Assembly (NCBI GenBank): GCA_020342235.1
Contig: CP073216.1
Span: 496,001-560,000, forward strand
Origin: Saccharomycopsis phalli
Lineage: Eukaryota > Ascomycota > Saccharomycetes > Ascoideales > Saccharomycopsidaceae
Direction of reading: 5' to 3'
DNA: 64,000 bases
The position numbers and the translations under genes were made by a program. Position 1 is the stretch's first letter. Every line of letters starts with the position of its first letter. Shown here piece by piece: positions 48,443 through 57,307 of this stretch. The notes under the pieces are model-generated. The model worked only from the letters and a program-made list of their open reading frames with translations. It did no database searches and had not been told where the DNA came from.

Positions 48443-50154
48443 ATGGCTACGTATTCACATTCTTCAAGTTTGGGCCACCCGTCGAGTGGGGGTTTATTGC
48501 GAGGCAAAGGACCAAACGCCAATAAGTACAATGCATTTTTTTCAGATGATGATAGTCCAAAGAGTCTAAGAAACAGGAGATATTCTGATGATGAGACCGA
48601 TGGTACTCCAAAGAAGTACAACTACAAATCATCTAGGTAAGTAATTTTTGATTTTTGTTGTCGGCACTGACGGGTCAGCGATGATCTGAGTCATAACTTT
48701 TAGCATATCACCCTGATATATAAGATATCTAAAGAACGGAAGATTTGTCTTTTTGTCTTTTAGTATGTCCGAGAAATATATACGGTGGTTTCTCCTGATT
48801 GTTAGACTAGTATCACTGAAGGGGTGACAACACTGGGGAGTATACCAACAAAAGGGTACTTATGCACAAGGGGGGTTAACCTGAAGTTTTCTCATCAGTG
48901 ATTAAGGACATTGAACATACAAAGCAACTACTAACCATTAGAATGGCGCCACCAAGACCAAAAACAAAGAATCCTTTTGCTGATGCCGTGACCGTGGATT
49001 CAAGACAAAGTAAATATAAATCTAGATCAAAGAGATATTCATCCGAGTCTGATTCTTACTCATCTGATTCGTCTGCTTCATACACTGAAAGTGATGATGA
49101 TCATTCTGACCACCGGAAGATTTTGGACCCTAGCAGATTGGGAGAGGACGAGAGAACTAGGGAATTGGAAAGAAAAAGGCGAGTAGCAGAAGAGCGCCGG
49201 GAGAAGGACAGATTGAGAATGGAAGAAGAAAGAAGAAGAACAAAAGAAGAGGCTCGTAGAAAGGAAAAGGAGGAGGCTCGTCGAAGGGAAAAGGAAAGAA
49301 GGCGCAGAGAAGATGAAAGACGCAGAGAAAGAGAGCGACGCAGAAGAGCGGAGGATGAGAAAGGTGATTCCACCAAGGTTGAGACGTTTAGTGTTGGTGA
49401 AGGCGATGAGGATGAAAAAGAAAGAGAAGAAAGACGCGAGCGGGAGAAGGAGCGGGAGAGACGTCGCAGACACCATAGAAGACGAGCAGAAAAGAATGGT
49501 ACGTCATCTTCGTCATCGAAGGATAAAAGAAGCAAGAGCAAATCCACAAAAACCAAGAAGATTGCTGGTGTTGATACCATCGATAGATTGGATGTCACTG
49601 GATTTTTTGGAGGAAATTTCCATCATGATGGTCCGTTTGACGCTTGTAATCCTCATAGAAACAAGAACACCAAAGTTGCTCCGGTCATGGCATTTCCTGT
49701 TGACGGGCCAAATTCGACCATCAAGGGATTGGGTCCAAACAATACAAAGGACCAAACCATTGATACTGTGCTAGGCAAAACGCCAGATGAGACTGAAACA
49801 TTGTATTCTGGCAGAATCAAGAATGATAGACTAGGATATAATGCGTCTGTGATTCAGTTTGATGCTAAAGTTAAGCAGCAACCTATTCATGGAGAGGAGA
49901 CCTTGGGATTGGGGTCGTCCACCTTTTTGGAAGGCGCTCCAGCCTCAAAAGTTGCTGTGCAAGAGGACCAAAAGTATGAACAAGGACAGTTGGGTAGAAG
50001 AAAGTCGTTATCACGCAGACTCTTGAATACTGATAACAATCCGCCGCGGCGCAAAAGCGACGATGGCGGCGAAGTGTTAAAAATTGAAGGTGATCAGAAG
50101 AGCTCGCTTCTTAATCGAGTTAAGAGTTTAAAGGTTAGTCGAACTAGATCTTAA
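48443..50154 (+). CDS. PAL1: Endocytic/cortical protein Pal1, one 305-nt intron
   Basis: Exon 1 is 48443-48636 and exon 2 starts at 48942, giving 468 residues. The intron has a GTAAGT donor, a perfect TACTAAC at 48929-48935 and a CATTAG acceptor, and joins ...YNYKSS to RMAPPRP in frame. It contains an NPF motif (KNPFADA), which in Pal1 binds EH-domain protein Ede1, a long Arg/Glu helix (about residues 140-260), and the Pal1 signature (TIDRLDVTGFFGGNFHHDGPF, then CNPHRNKNTKVAPVMAFP). Pal1 is an early endocytic-patch component that supports cell shape. A shorter protein from the ATG at 48943 is possible if exon 1 is only leader. Confidence 0.9.
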
Positions 50155-50389
50155 ATTTTGCATCTATTCTAGCATCTTTTTTTTTGGACTTGTTGAATTT
50201 ATACTTTTAGTTTTCTCTCGAATCGATATTGGTCGTAATTCAATTTTGTTTATATAAGTGTTTGTTTCTTCTACTTTAGGTATTTGTTTTAAATTTTTAT
50301 TTTATGTATAATTTTGCACCTGTAGTGGCGATTACTCTAGTATTCTACTTTAAATACCACCAATACTGACAAGCTGTTGTGTCGATCCA

Positions 50390-52117
50390 CTATGCATGTT
50401 TGGAAAGCTGTTGGCTTGGTGGCTTTTGTGAGTACTGAAAAGCATAGTAGGCTAAAGTAGACAACGACGTCACAACAAACCACAACTCAAACAAATAGTC
50501 AAGATAGTATATGTTGAAGCTGAACAGGTCGAATAAGGTATCGATTATTTCAATCGAATTGGAAGAAAACATTGACCGAAGCATTATTGACGTTCCTATA
50601 ATGTAGACTGCCACCAATTGTGAAATGAGCAACTTCTCGCACGTTGACACCAATTTAAGACGGTCAATTTCTTCTAATATTAATGGAGGTTCATTTTCAG
50701 GTGATTCAAAAGAGATTTGCGGCTGCAATGGTTGAGATTGTGATGGCGAGTGCGGTTTATGCGTCACCAGACCAACTTGTAGCTGATTGGTGTTCGCGGG
50801 AGTCTTGCATCGTATTGGTGTTACGAGTAAATCTGGGTTGACTCTTCTAGAGACGGAATGAGAGTATGATCTTGTATGCGTTGCCGGCTCAGACTGGTAA
50901 GGATTTTCATTGACAACTAGTTTGTTCACACTGGTTGCTGTATTGGTACTCATTTTTGTGAATTTCACGGCCACTTTAAGTATATTATCAAAAGCATTCA
51001 AAACACCGGTGAAGCAGCTGATAAAGAAACATAACGCAATGACCAATTCAATATTGTTGAGCAAAACGAACTCCTCGCTAGAAGAATTAGAAAATAGGTA
51101 GTATTGAAGCATCTCTGATATTGTGGACTCCGATCTTCTGGTTAATAGCAGGGGCTCCAGAGAGTATCTATAAAGAAACACTGGTATTTTAACGAGAAAT
51201 ACCGAAAATATTCTATAGAAACAGTATCCCAAGATGACTCTCTTGACTATTCGATTGGCAGGCGAATTGGACTGTAGCTTTCCTTGTATCTTTGCAATAT
51301 TTGTCTTTAATATGGAAGAGTAGTTTTGAAAAGCATCAATCTGCGACTTTAACTCATTGACATCCTGATTTGAAAAAGTATTTAAACCCACATTCAAGTT
51401 GGAGAGACTTGCCTGCTTTTGTCTCAAAGACTCGTTGATGCTGGCATGGTTGCGATACAACAAGTTGAGGTTCTCATTTAAGACCGCAGTTTCGTATTCC
51501 TTTGTGAAAAAAAAGTCATGAACCGTGGAAATGGCATTAAACCCTGTAATGCAGCCCATTATAGAGATGCCGATCAAGGCGATGTTCACCACGTACCTAG
51601 AAACTATTGTCCCGTTATCTCCCACCGAAGGGAGTAATCTATGAACATTAGTGAAAGATATGAGCCAAAGCAACAAAAGCACGCCGGAGTACACATAGAC
51701 GGTGTTCTGGTCGTCCTGGAAATTGAAGAACAAATAAAAGTGGCTAGTCAAAAAGTAGATAATCACCATAGGAACTATTAGCACTACCATTAACACCACC
51801 AAATGCAAATTTAGCTTGAACCAGAACACATTGGTTTTGTACGAGAGAATACCAATCAACTGGAATAGGTAAATCTGCATCAATGACACTGAACTAGTCA
51901 TTGTGAGGTTAAATATAATGTTTAGCACATTCTGAACCTTGAAGGACTGGGGCTGGTCATTAATATGAAAATATTTTGGTAAATTCCTGGTAATCACCTC
52001 GGAAATGTAAATATATATCGTGATGAACAGAATAAAGCACACGACCAAGCTGAATAAATCAGCAATTATAGACTCAGTCATAGGAGCATTTGTATATTCA
52101 CCAGACATTACTTCCAT
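50390..52117 (-). CDS. GPHR/GPR89-like multispanning membrane protein
   Basis: A 575-residue protein with about nine hydrophobic segments: five in the first 200 residues, a luminal or cytosolic coiled loop (about 205-300, YETAVLNENLNLLYRNHASINESLRQKQASL), then two or three more, a Ser/Pro-rich insert (about 405-480), and a final pair. Layout and the GFNAISTVHDFFF and GYCFYRIFSVFL segments suggest the Golgi pH regulator / GPR89 / GTG family, anion-channel-like proteins of the Golgi and ER. To my knowledge S. cerevisiae has no obvious orthologue. The assignment rests on topology and short segments. Convergent with PAL1. Confidence 0.55.
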   Translation of the reverse strand: MEVMSGEYTNAPMTESIIADLFSLVVCFILFITIYIYISEVITRNLPKYFHINDQPQSFKVQNVLNIIFNLTMTSSVSLMQIYLFQLIGILSYKTNVFWFKLNLHLVVLMVVLIVPMVIIYFLTSHFYLFFNFQDDQNTVYVYSGVLLLLWLISFTNVHRLLPSVGDNGTIVSRYVVNIALIGISIMGCITGFNAISTVHDFFFTKEYETAVLNENLNLLYRNHASINESLRQKQASLSNLNVGLNTFSNQDVNELKSQIDAFQNYSSILKTNIAKIQGKLQSNSPANRIVKRVILGYCFYRIFSVFLVKIPVFLYRYSLEPLLLTRRSESTISEMLQYYLFSNSSSEEFVLLNNIELVIALCFFISCFTGVLNAFDNILKVAVKFTKMSTNTATSVNKLVVNENPYQSEPATHTRSYSHSVSRRVNPDLLVTPIRCKTPANTNQLQVGLVTHKPHSPSQSQPLQPQISFESPENEPPLILEEIDRLKLVSTCEKLLISQLVAVYIIGTSIMLRSMFSSNSIEIIDTLFDLFSFNIYYLDYLFELWFVVTSLSTLAYYAFQYSQKPPSQQLSKHA

Positions 52118-52216
52118 TCAAAATACTTCAAATGTACACGTGATTTAGACGTGACGGCTACAGCAATATTATAGACAGATAGATACCATTAGGCCATATA
52201 CAAGGGTTATATTGTT

Positions 52217-52432
52217 TTAAAATCTAGATGTTAGTAACTGACGCGCTGAAGCCGGTAAAAATTTCACTTACTGAGGATTCAACAAGTCCATGAGTGGAGA
52301 CTGAATAAACCAAACACCAGCAGCAAATAAAGACACATTGACCAACACAGGGTAGATTGGGTTCTTCTTAAATTTCTCAAATCCTGATTCAGGCTCAGCT
52401 TCTTTTGGTTGTGCAGGAAATCCACCGTACAT
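52217..52432 (-). CDS. TOM6: Small TOM-complex subunit Tom6, intron before last codon
   Basis: Exon 1 (52272-52432) encodes MYGGFPAQPKE to LLNP plus two bases of the next codon. A 48-nt intron (GTAAGT, TACTAACATCTAG) follows, and a 7-nt exon 2 (52217-52223) completes Gln and adds Phe and stop, giving 55 residues. The end (GVWFIQSPLMDLLNPQF) lines up with the VAFIQSPLMDMLAPQL of S. cerevisiae Tom6. Unspliced RNA would stop right at the donor site and lose only the last residue. Tom6 stabilises the mitochondrial outer-membrane import channel through one C-terminal helix. A GTCACGTG box lies 56 bp upstream. Confidence 0.88.
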
Positions 52433-52487
52433 TATTACTCTTGTTCTATATCCATCCGACAAATTGCTAAAATTTTACCAATCGATA

Positions 52488-52493
52488 CACGTG
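52488..52493. promoter_or_regulatory. CACGTG (Cbf1-type) box upstream of TOM6
   Basis: CACGTG in the context GTCACGTGT on the TOM6 strand, 56 bp before the ATG. The same 9-mer occurs twice before RML2. Cbf1 binds RTCACRTG in yeasts. Confidence 0.45.
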
Positions 52494-52934
52494 ACATTGC
52501 GCATGTGACCTTTACAAGGAGGGTCTTTGACTACTCAAAGCCTACAAACTTTACGTGTTCACCAAACCTTTGATGTATATTGAAATAGATAGCCCCGTTT
52601 AAACCCCTAAAAACCCAAAAAATCTCTAAATGTTAGAATAATATTTTAATGATAAGTCAACTTAGTCGTGATTTAGCTAAATTAGTCAGAATTTAGTTTA
52701 ATCAAGGAAGTTCATGTAATGTAGATAAGAATTTGATAGATAGTCATCATTGTAGTAAACCAGACTAAATTGACAAATAACAAAAAAAAACACATACCGG
52801 TCGAATAGTAAAACAAATAAATAAAATGTATCAAAAATTATTAGCAATGAAGGAATGTTAGCAAATACAACCAGTTGTGTCTTATCACGGCACAACCCAG
52901 TCAGTGTGACATTTTACTGCCACCAGGAATTGAA

Positions 52935-53174
52935 TCAGTGACTCAATGTTTCAGATATCAAAGTCTCAGATATCTTCAAGCCTCCAAGAGAAATGCGAAT
53001 AACATATCTGAGAAAGTCAATCAACACTAGCGCAATAATAGGACTGATGATTACCGCTGAAAGTATTCCGCTAGCAATTTTTATTGTCTGGAAGATTAAC
53101 AAAGCCAATTTAAGGTAGGCCAACAAACTATCCTGATCAATAAAACCCTTAGCAAGAATGATGTCACTAATCAT
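52935..53174 (-). CDS. Small hydrophobic open frame, 79 codons, doubtful
   Basis: From the ATG at 53174 (MISDIILAKGFIDQ). The middle holds two hydrophobic stretches (LLAYLKLALLIFQTIKI, GILSAVIISPIIALVLIDFL) that could span a membrane, and the end repeats ISETL. No family was recognised. It sits in an AT-rich spacer, where chance hydrophobic frames are common. Confidence 0.25.
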   Translation of the reverse strand: MISDIILAKGFIDQDSLLAYLKLALLIFQTIKIASGILSAVIISPIIALVLIDFLRYVIRISLGGLKISETLISETLSH

Positions 53175-53614
53175 TGTCAATTGTGTTTATTCAACGCAAT
53201 CTCGGAAATGTTCAAATTAAAAAACTATCTGTAAGAATTTTTTTTTTTGGAAAGATGCCTTGTTTTAAATTTGCATATGAAAAAGCCAGTCCAACTCCGG
53301 GTTGCAACAAACAAAGGGAATTTTCTTGGCAAAAAGCCACAGGTACCCCAGCCACCTCCTTAGGGAGTGGCATTACCCGTCCGTTTAATTGGCACGTTTA
53401 ATTGGTATTCAGATTGGGACAGAGATGGCTGCTTTGGTAATTTACGAGAAGTAATTAGAAGCAATTATATTAATATTAGTCAATTGTATTATTATTTATC
53501 AATTATATACTGCTGGCTTCAATAAATGTCAATTTCTGGGTAGTTATTTTTCACTGGTACAAAAAAGTATACAGATGTGGTAGATTAAGGTTTTCATTGA
53601 ACAATTGAAATGTT

Positions 53615-55774
53615 TTAGGTTAAGTCGTCAATAGGTGACGTCAAATCTTCATTTGGCTGGATTGCTTTTTCTGTGGATCCCTTATCCTTTGGGACAGCCA
53701 ACTTAGAAGTCTCCGAATCTTCCACCGTCGTGGCATCCTCTTGTCTATCTTTCTTTATTGCCTCTTTTAAATCATCAACACTATCAAAGCCTTCATCCTC
53801 GTCGCTAGAGGTTCGCTTTCCTATCTGCACCTTATTAAAGTTTTCATTCAAATGATGTGAGACAATGTTGTCGTCCTCATCTGCAAGTACATCGTCTTCC
53901 GGGCTCGGACTACTATCACGGACCAAGTCAACCCTTTCGTCGTAGTCTTCAGCTAGTTCCTCCATATCTCCGCTCATTTCCCGAATAAGGTTGTTCCAGA
54001 TCAAATATTGGTCCTTCGAGTCAAATTTCATATAGATAGTCCTCTTATGCGCATTTTTGCTAATCTTGCTCAAGATTTTGTGGTTCAAGTCAATGCCTAC
54101 AAATTCAATTTTAAAATTTGAAATCTTGGAGCTTCGACGTGCAATTGACCCAATCTTCGACTTTATGGACTTTGCTCTCGAGAGTTCTGTCGGGTTCGCT
54201 ACTGGGTGGACGTCATCAATCACTGTACATCTTGGTAAGTAAAAGATGGAGCTAGGCTCGATCTCACCAAGAAGTAGCTCATTGTCAACACTATTCAAGA
54301 GCTTGTCGCTTTTACTGTGATTGACACTAGTAGAAATTTCGTTGGATGTGCCAAAGATGCAAAGATACTTCAGTTTAGTCAAGACAAAGTACTCTGACTT
54401 GGAATTGTCTTTGAGCTTGTTCTTTAATGACAATTTACGGACCTCCTGATATGTGATTCGCTCCTTCAAGATTGGGATGGTCAGCACATGGTTGATTAGA
54501 TTGAACAAGCTTCTGTCGCTAACCTCAATATGATTGATTTCACGATTCAAACTAGCCTTGATTAAATCACTGTCATTTGGTAGTTTACTGCTCAACAAGA
54601 GTAACATGTTGTCATCATTTTTCTTATCCTCCAAGTTTCGCGATAAAAACTTTTTGATTTCAAAGTTTTCATCCATCAAGGAAAACTCTCTGTTGATGAC
54701 GGTCAAGTTGTTGATCAACTCTTCAAAATGGTTTATTTGGAAGTTATTAAAGACTACAATTAATTTCTTAATGGAACTGATGATACGCACTTCCAAACCA
54801 AAGACTTCCTCCTTCAAATTGATCACGTCCTCAATCAACTGGTTTTCCTGGTTCAAGACATGGTATAAGGACTTGAAGAAAGACTTTTTGACCAAGTATG
54901 GGTCTTTTTCGTACATTACAACATTGTGCAGTGCATGCGACTGGGTTCTCAAATTACCCGAGTCATTGTACAATTTGATGGAATCCTTCAAGTCATTAAT
55001 AAGCTTTGTCTTGGTTTTCTTGGCCTTCTCTAGTCCTTTGGAGTTTTTGTCAATGGTGTTGTTGAATTTCTTTTTTTGCTCCTTCACATCATTTATCAAA
55101 TCCTTGAAGATTGGTAAGATTTGCTCCTTTATTTGCGAGTCTAAATTGTTCAAGGATACTAAGTTCATTTCGTTCTTTGCTCGGAGCAACTCAAACAAAC
55201 CGTCAATACCATGCATATGAGGTGCAAACTCGTTCTGCATTACCTTCTTTTGAGTTGATACCTCAGGTTGGTTCATGTGGTCGGAATATGTCGGCAACGA
55301 GCCTCCCTTTGCTTCTGTAGGCGTAGGAAACGACTCTGGGCTTCTTGTAACAGGACTATTGAGAGCACCCAAGACTATTTCGCTGCTTCCCATGGTGTTG
55401 TTTCTGCTTCCGCCCTTTCCAGGGCCTTTTGGAATGACTAACTCACCAGTTGGAGGCTCAATAAGCTTGCCTTCATACCTAGTGAACTTGGGCAAAGTGG
55501 CAATGGACTTTTTTATTTTCTCGTAGCTCTGGATCGACTTCTTGGTCAAAGTCGTGTAAGTATCGATATAGTCGTATAAGATGTTCAAACAGTGGTACCA
55601 GTTATCAAGGCGTTGGGACAAAATCGCCGAAGGGTCTGGAATCTCCTCGTTAATGTCATGGTTCTGTATCTCCAAGGTCTCTTGAGCCTGATCCATGTTG
55701 GTATCCAAGGGTCTTAGCGGCAAATCTGGCTTTTCTGTTGCCATTTTGGAGTCTTTATTGAGTGTTGTAGCCAT
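53615..55774 (-). CDS. BAR-PH domain protein, Slm/Rgc1-like
   Basis: A 719-residue protein. Residues about 55-400 are helical and BAR-like (LDNWYHCLNILYDYIDTYTTL, then a long Lys-rich coil with KFNNTIDKNSKGLEKAKKTKTK), residues about 425-630 look like a PH domain with an insert (EYFVLTKLKYLCIFG, IFYLPRCTVIDDV, YMKFDSKDQYLIWNNLI), and the tail is acidic with SPSPEDD. The order resembles the F-BAR/PH regulators Slm1/2 and Rgc1/Ask10, which act on TORC2 signalling and glycerol channels at the plasma membrane. I cannot name an orthologue. The ATG at 55774 is used, although a second ATG follows 10 codons later. Confidence 0.6.
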   Translation of the reverse strand: MATTLNKDSKMATEKPDLPLRPLDTNMDQAQETLEIQNHDINEEIPDPSAILSQRLDNWYHCLNILYDYIDTYTTLTKKSIQSYEKIKKSIATLPKFTRYEGKLIEPPTGELVIPKGPGKGGSRNNTMGSSEIVLGALNSPVTRSPESFPTPTEAKGGSLPTYSDHMNQPEVSTQKKVMQNEFAPHMHGIDGLFELLRAKNEMNLVSLNNLDSQIKEQILPIFKDLINDVKEQKKKFNNTIDKNSKGLEKAKKTKTKLINDLKDSIKLYNDSGNLRTQSHALHNVVMYEKDPYLVKKSFFKSLYHVLNQENQLIEDVINLKEEVFGLEVRIISSIKKLIVVFNNFQINHFEELINNLTVINREFSLMDENFEIKKFLSRNLEDKKNDDNMLLLLSSKLPNDSDLIKASLNREINHIEVSDRSLFNLINHVLTIPILKERITYQEVRKLSLKNKLKDNSKSEYFVLTKLKYLCIFGTSNEISTSVNHSKSDKLLNSVDNELLLGEIEPSSIFYLPRCTVIDDVHPVANPTELSRAKSIKSKIGSIARRSSKISNFKIEFVGIDLNHKILSKISKNAHKRTIYMKFDSKDQYLIWNNLIREMSGDMEELAEDYDERVDLVRDSSPSPEDDVLADEDDNIVSHHLNENFNKVQIGKRTSSDEDEGFDSVDDLKEAIKKDRQEDATTVEDSETSKLAVPKDKGSTEKAIQPNEDLTSPIDDLT

Positions 55775-55900
55775 GGTAGGTTTAAACGAAACATTCCCAA
55801 CGGGGAAATCCCCCTGTCTGCATATAGGGGCATTTCCAGGCTACGAAAAATTAAGGTTCAATAGCGTATTACGTAACCCTATAAACTGGCATACACTAAA

Positions 55901-57058
55901 TTAATAGTGGCCGTCTTTAATCTCAAAGGCGCCAACTTTAAATTTCTTGGTTGGATCATTCACTATAGCTTCCCCTTTGAAGTAGTCAGTCACTCGCTTC
56001 CTAACGTACTCCCCTCCCGAGATCAGAGGTAATTCCCGATACAAACCTATTCGCTTAAGTAACGGTGACGGTGCAATTTCAATGGTACTATTCTCGGCCA
56101 ACCGAGCAAAATAAAAAACCCCAATTCTCGGGGTGTTCCCCACTAACTGATCCTCGGGTGGTCGCAACACCCGGTGAATGGTCGACTTGAAATACCCATT
56201 ACTGAAGAAGGATAGTGTGTCGGCTATATTACATACTATCCCATTGGTGACGGGCTTAACATATTTCCATTCCCCAGTAACTTCATTCTTAATCTGCAAT
56301 CCCGCTACAACCTGGTTATACAACAAAGTCAACGTCCCAAAGTCAGTGTGTGGCCTCGACCACACATTGCCCACCTTCAAATCATCTTCAACCGTCCGAG
56401 GATGGTATTGCATGAATCTATAGTGGTCATCCGAGGCATCCTCATACAAATCTTTCTTCACAAAGTACTCAGGGTCATCCAACTCTAGGATTATGGCAAA
56501 AATTATAAACAACTTCCGCACAATGTCCCACAGCTTTCTTGAAAACTGCTCTAGCTCATCTCTAAACTTGGTAATAAACTCCTGTTTAAAGCACTTCTCG
56601 TCATACTTCTTGTCCTTGGTGAACTTCGCAATGTTTAAAATCTCGTTGTTTGTCCGCACATCTTCCCCCATCATTTTCTTATCATGCGGTCTCTTGTAAC
56701 CAAAGTAATCACCCTTGGTGAAATCCACAGACTTGACCAGCTTCTCTTCCTCACTGTAACTATTGAAGAAATACTTTGCTAGAGCAAACTGCCTGTCCAC
56801 TTCCTTCTGACTGATCCCATGATTGGTAATAACCCAAAACCCATTGGTTTTAATGATCTCGTGCAACTGATCTGCAAGCAATTGCTTCCCATTTTCCTTA
56901 TCAAAGAGACTCAAGTCGATGGGCTGTAACTCAACAAAATCCAAATCAGCGCTGGTAGGCTGTGGGGATACCCATTCTGGAACATTCACGTTTGTTCCAA
57001 CAGCAGACATTGCAATCAGACCTACGCCAGGCTTCGTGTAAGTATGAACATCTACCAT
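55901..57058 (-). CDS. 2-oxoglutarate/Fe(II)-dependent dioxygenase, isopenicillin-N-synthase-like
   Basis: About 385 residues from the ATG at 57058 (MVDVHTYTKPG). The N-terminal DIOX domain (IDLSLFDKENGKQLLADQLHEI, then GFWVITNHGI) precedes the catalytic 2OG-Fe(II) core: HxD in SRPHTDFGTLTLLYN, the distal His in KSTIHRVLRPP and the 2-oxoglutarate Arg in TPRIGVFYFARL. The Arg-x-Ser usual in this family is RIG here. Substrate is unknown; fungal relatives act on varied small molecules. The frame extends to a TTG at 57082, which coincides with a possible splice acceptor to an upstream exon (57159-57206). Confidence 0.85.
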   Translation of the reverse strand: MVDVHTYTKPGVGLIAMSAVGTNVNVPEWVSPQPTSADLDFVELQPIDLSLFDKENGKQLLADQLHEIIKTNGFWVITNHGISQKEVDRQFALAKYFFNSYSEEEKLVKSVDFTKGDYFGYKRPHDKKMMGEDVRTNNEILNIAKFTKDKKYDEKCFKQEFITKFRDELEQFSRKLWDIVRKLFIIFAIILELDDPEYFVKKDLYEDASDDHYRFMQYHPRTVEDDLKVGNVWSRPHTDFGTLTLLYNQVVAGLQIKNEVTGEWKYVKPVTNGIVCNIADTLSFFSNGYFKSTIHRVLRPPEDQLVGNTPRIGVFYFARLAENSTIEIAPSPLLKRIGLYRELPLISGGEYVRKRVTDYFKGEAIVNDPTKKFKVGAFEIKDGHY

Positions 57059-57307
57059 TTCCAGCTTAATCTTAAAATGCAACTAAGTTACTAATAACTC
57101 TGATATTAATATCGTCACCTAACACACAGTTGTAATTGAGTGATAGCACATGACTTACCGACTCTGTACCACTGCGCTTCCGACAAAAGGTGAGCTTTGG
57201 CCTCATTATAACATCTCTGTAAATAATAAAGTTTACAATAGTATTTATGCTATAAACCTAGTTTTATAATTAAAGTTATAACGAAATACTTGAAGGCTAT
57301 ATTGGTT

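Larger units (their letters stand above)
52433..53614. other. Gene-poor AT-rich spacer TOM6 to BAR-PH gene
   Basis: About 1.18 kb with only one possible small gene (52935-53174). Long A and T runs occur near 52780 and 53240. No LTR, transposon or tRNA features were seen. Confidence 0.5.

Noticed and set aside
52433-53614. Possible transposon remnant in the AT-rich spacer
   Set aside because: No terminal repeats, target duplications or transposase-like frames were seen.
54534-55220. 228-codon frame antisense to the BAR-PH gene
   Set aside because: Ser/Phe/Leu-rich complement of a Lys/Asp/Glu-rich coiled coil.
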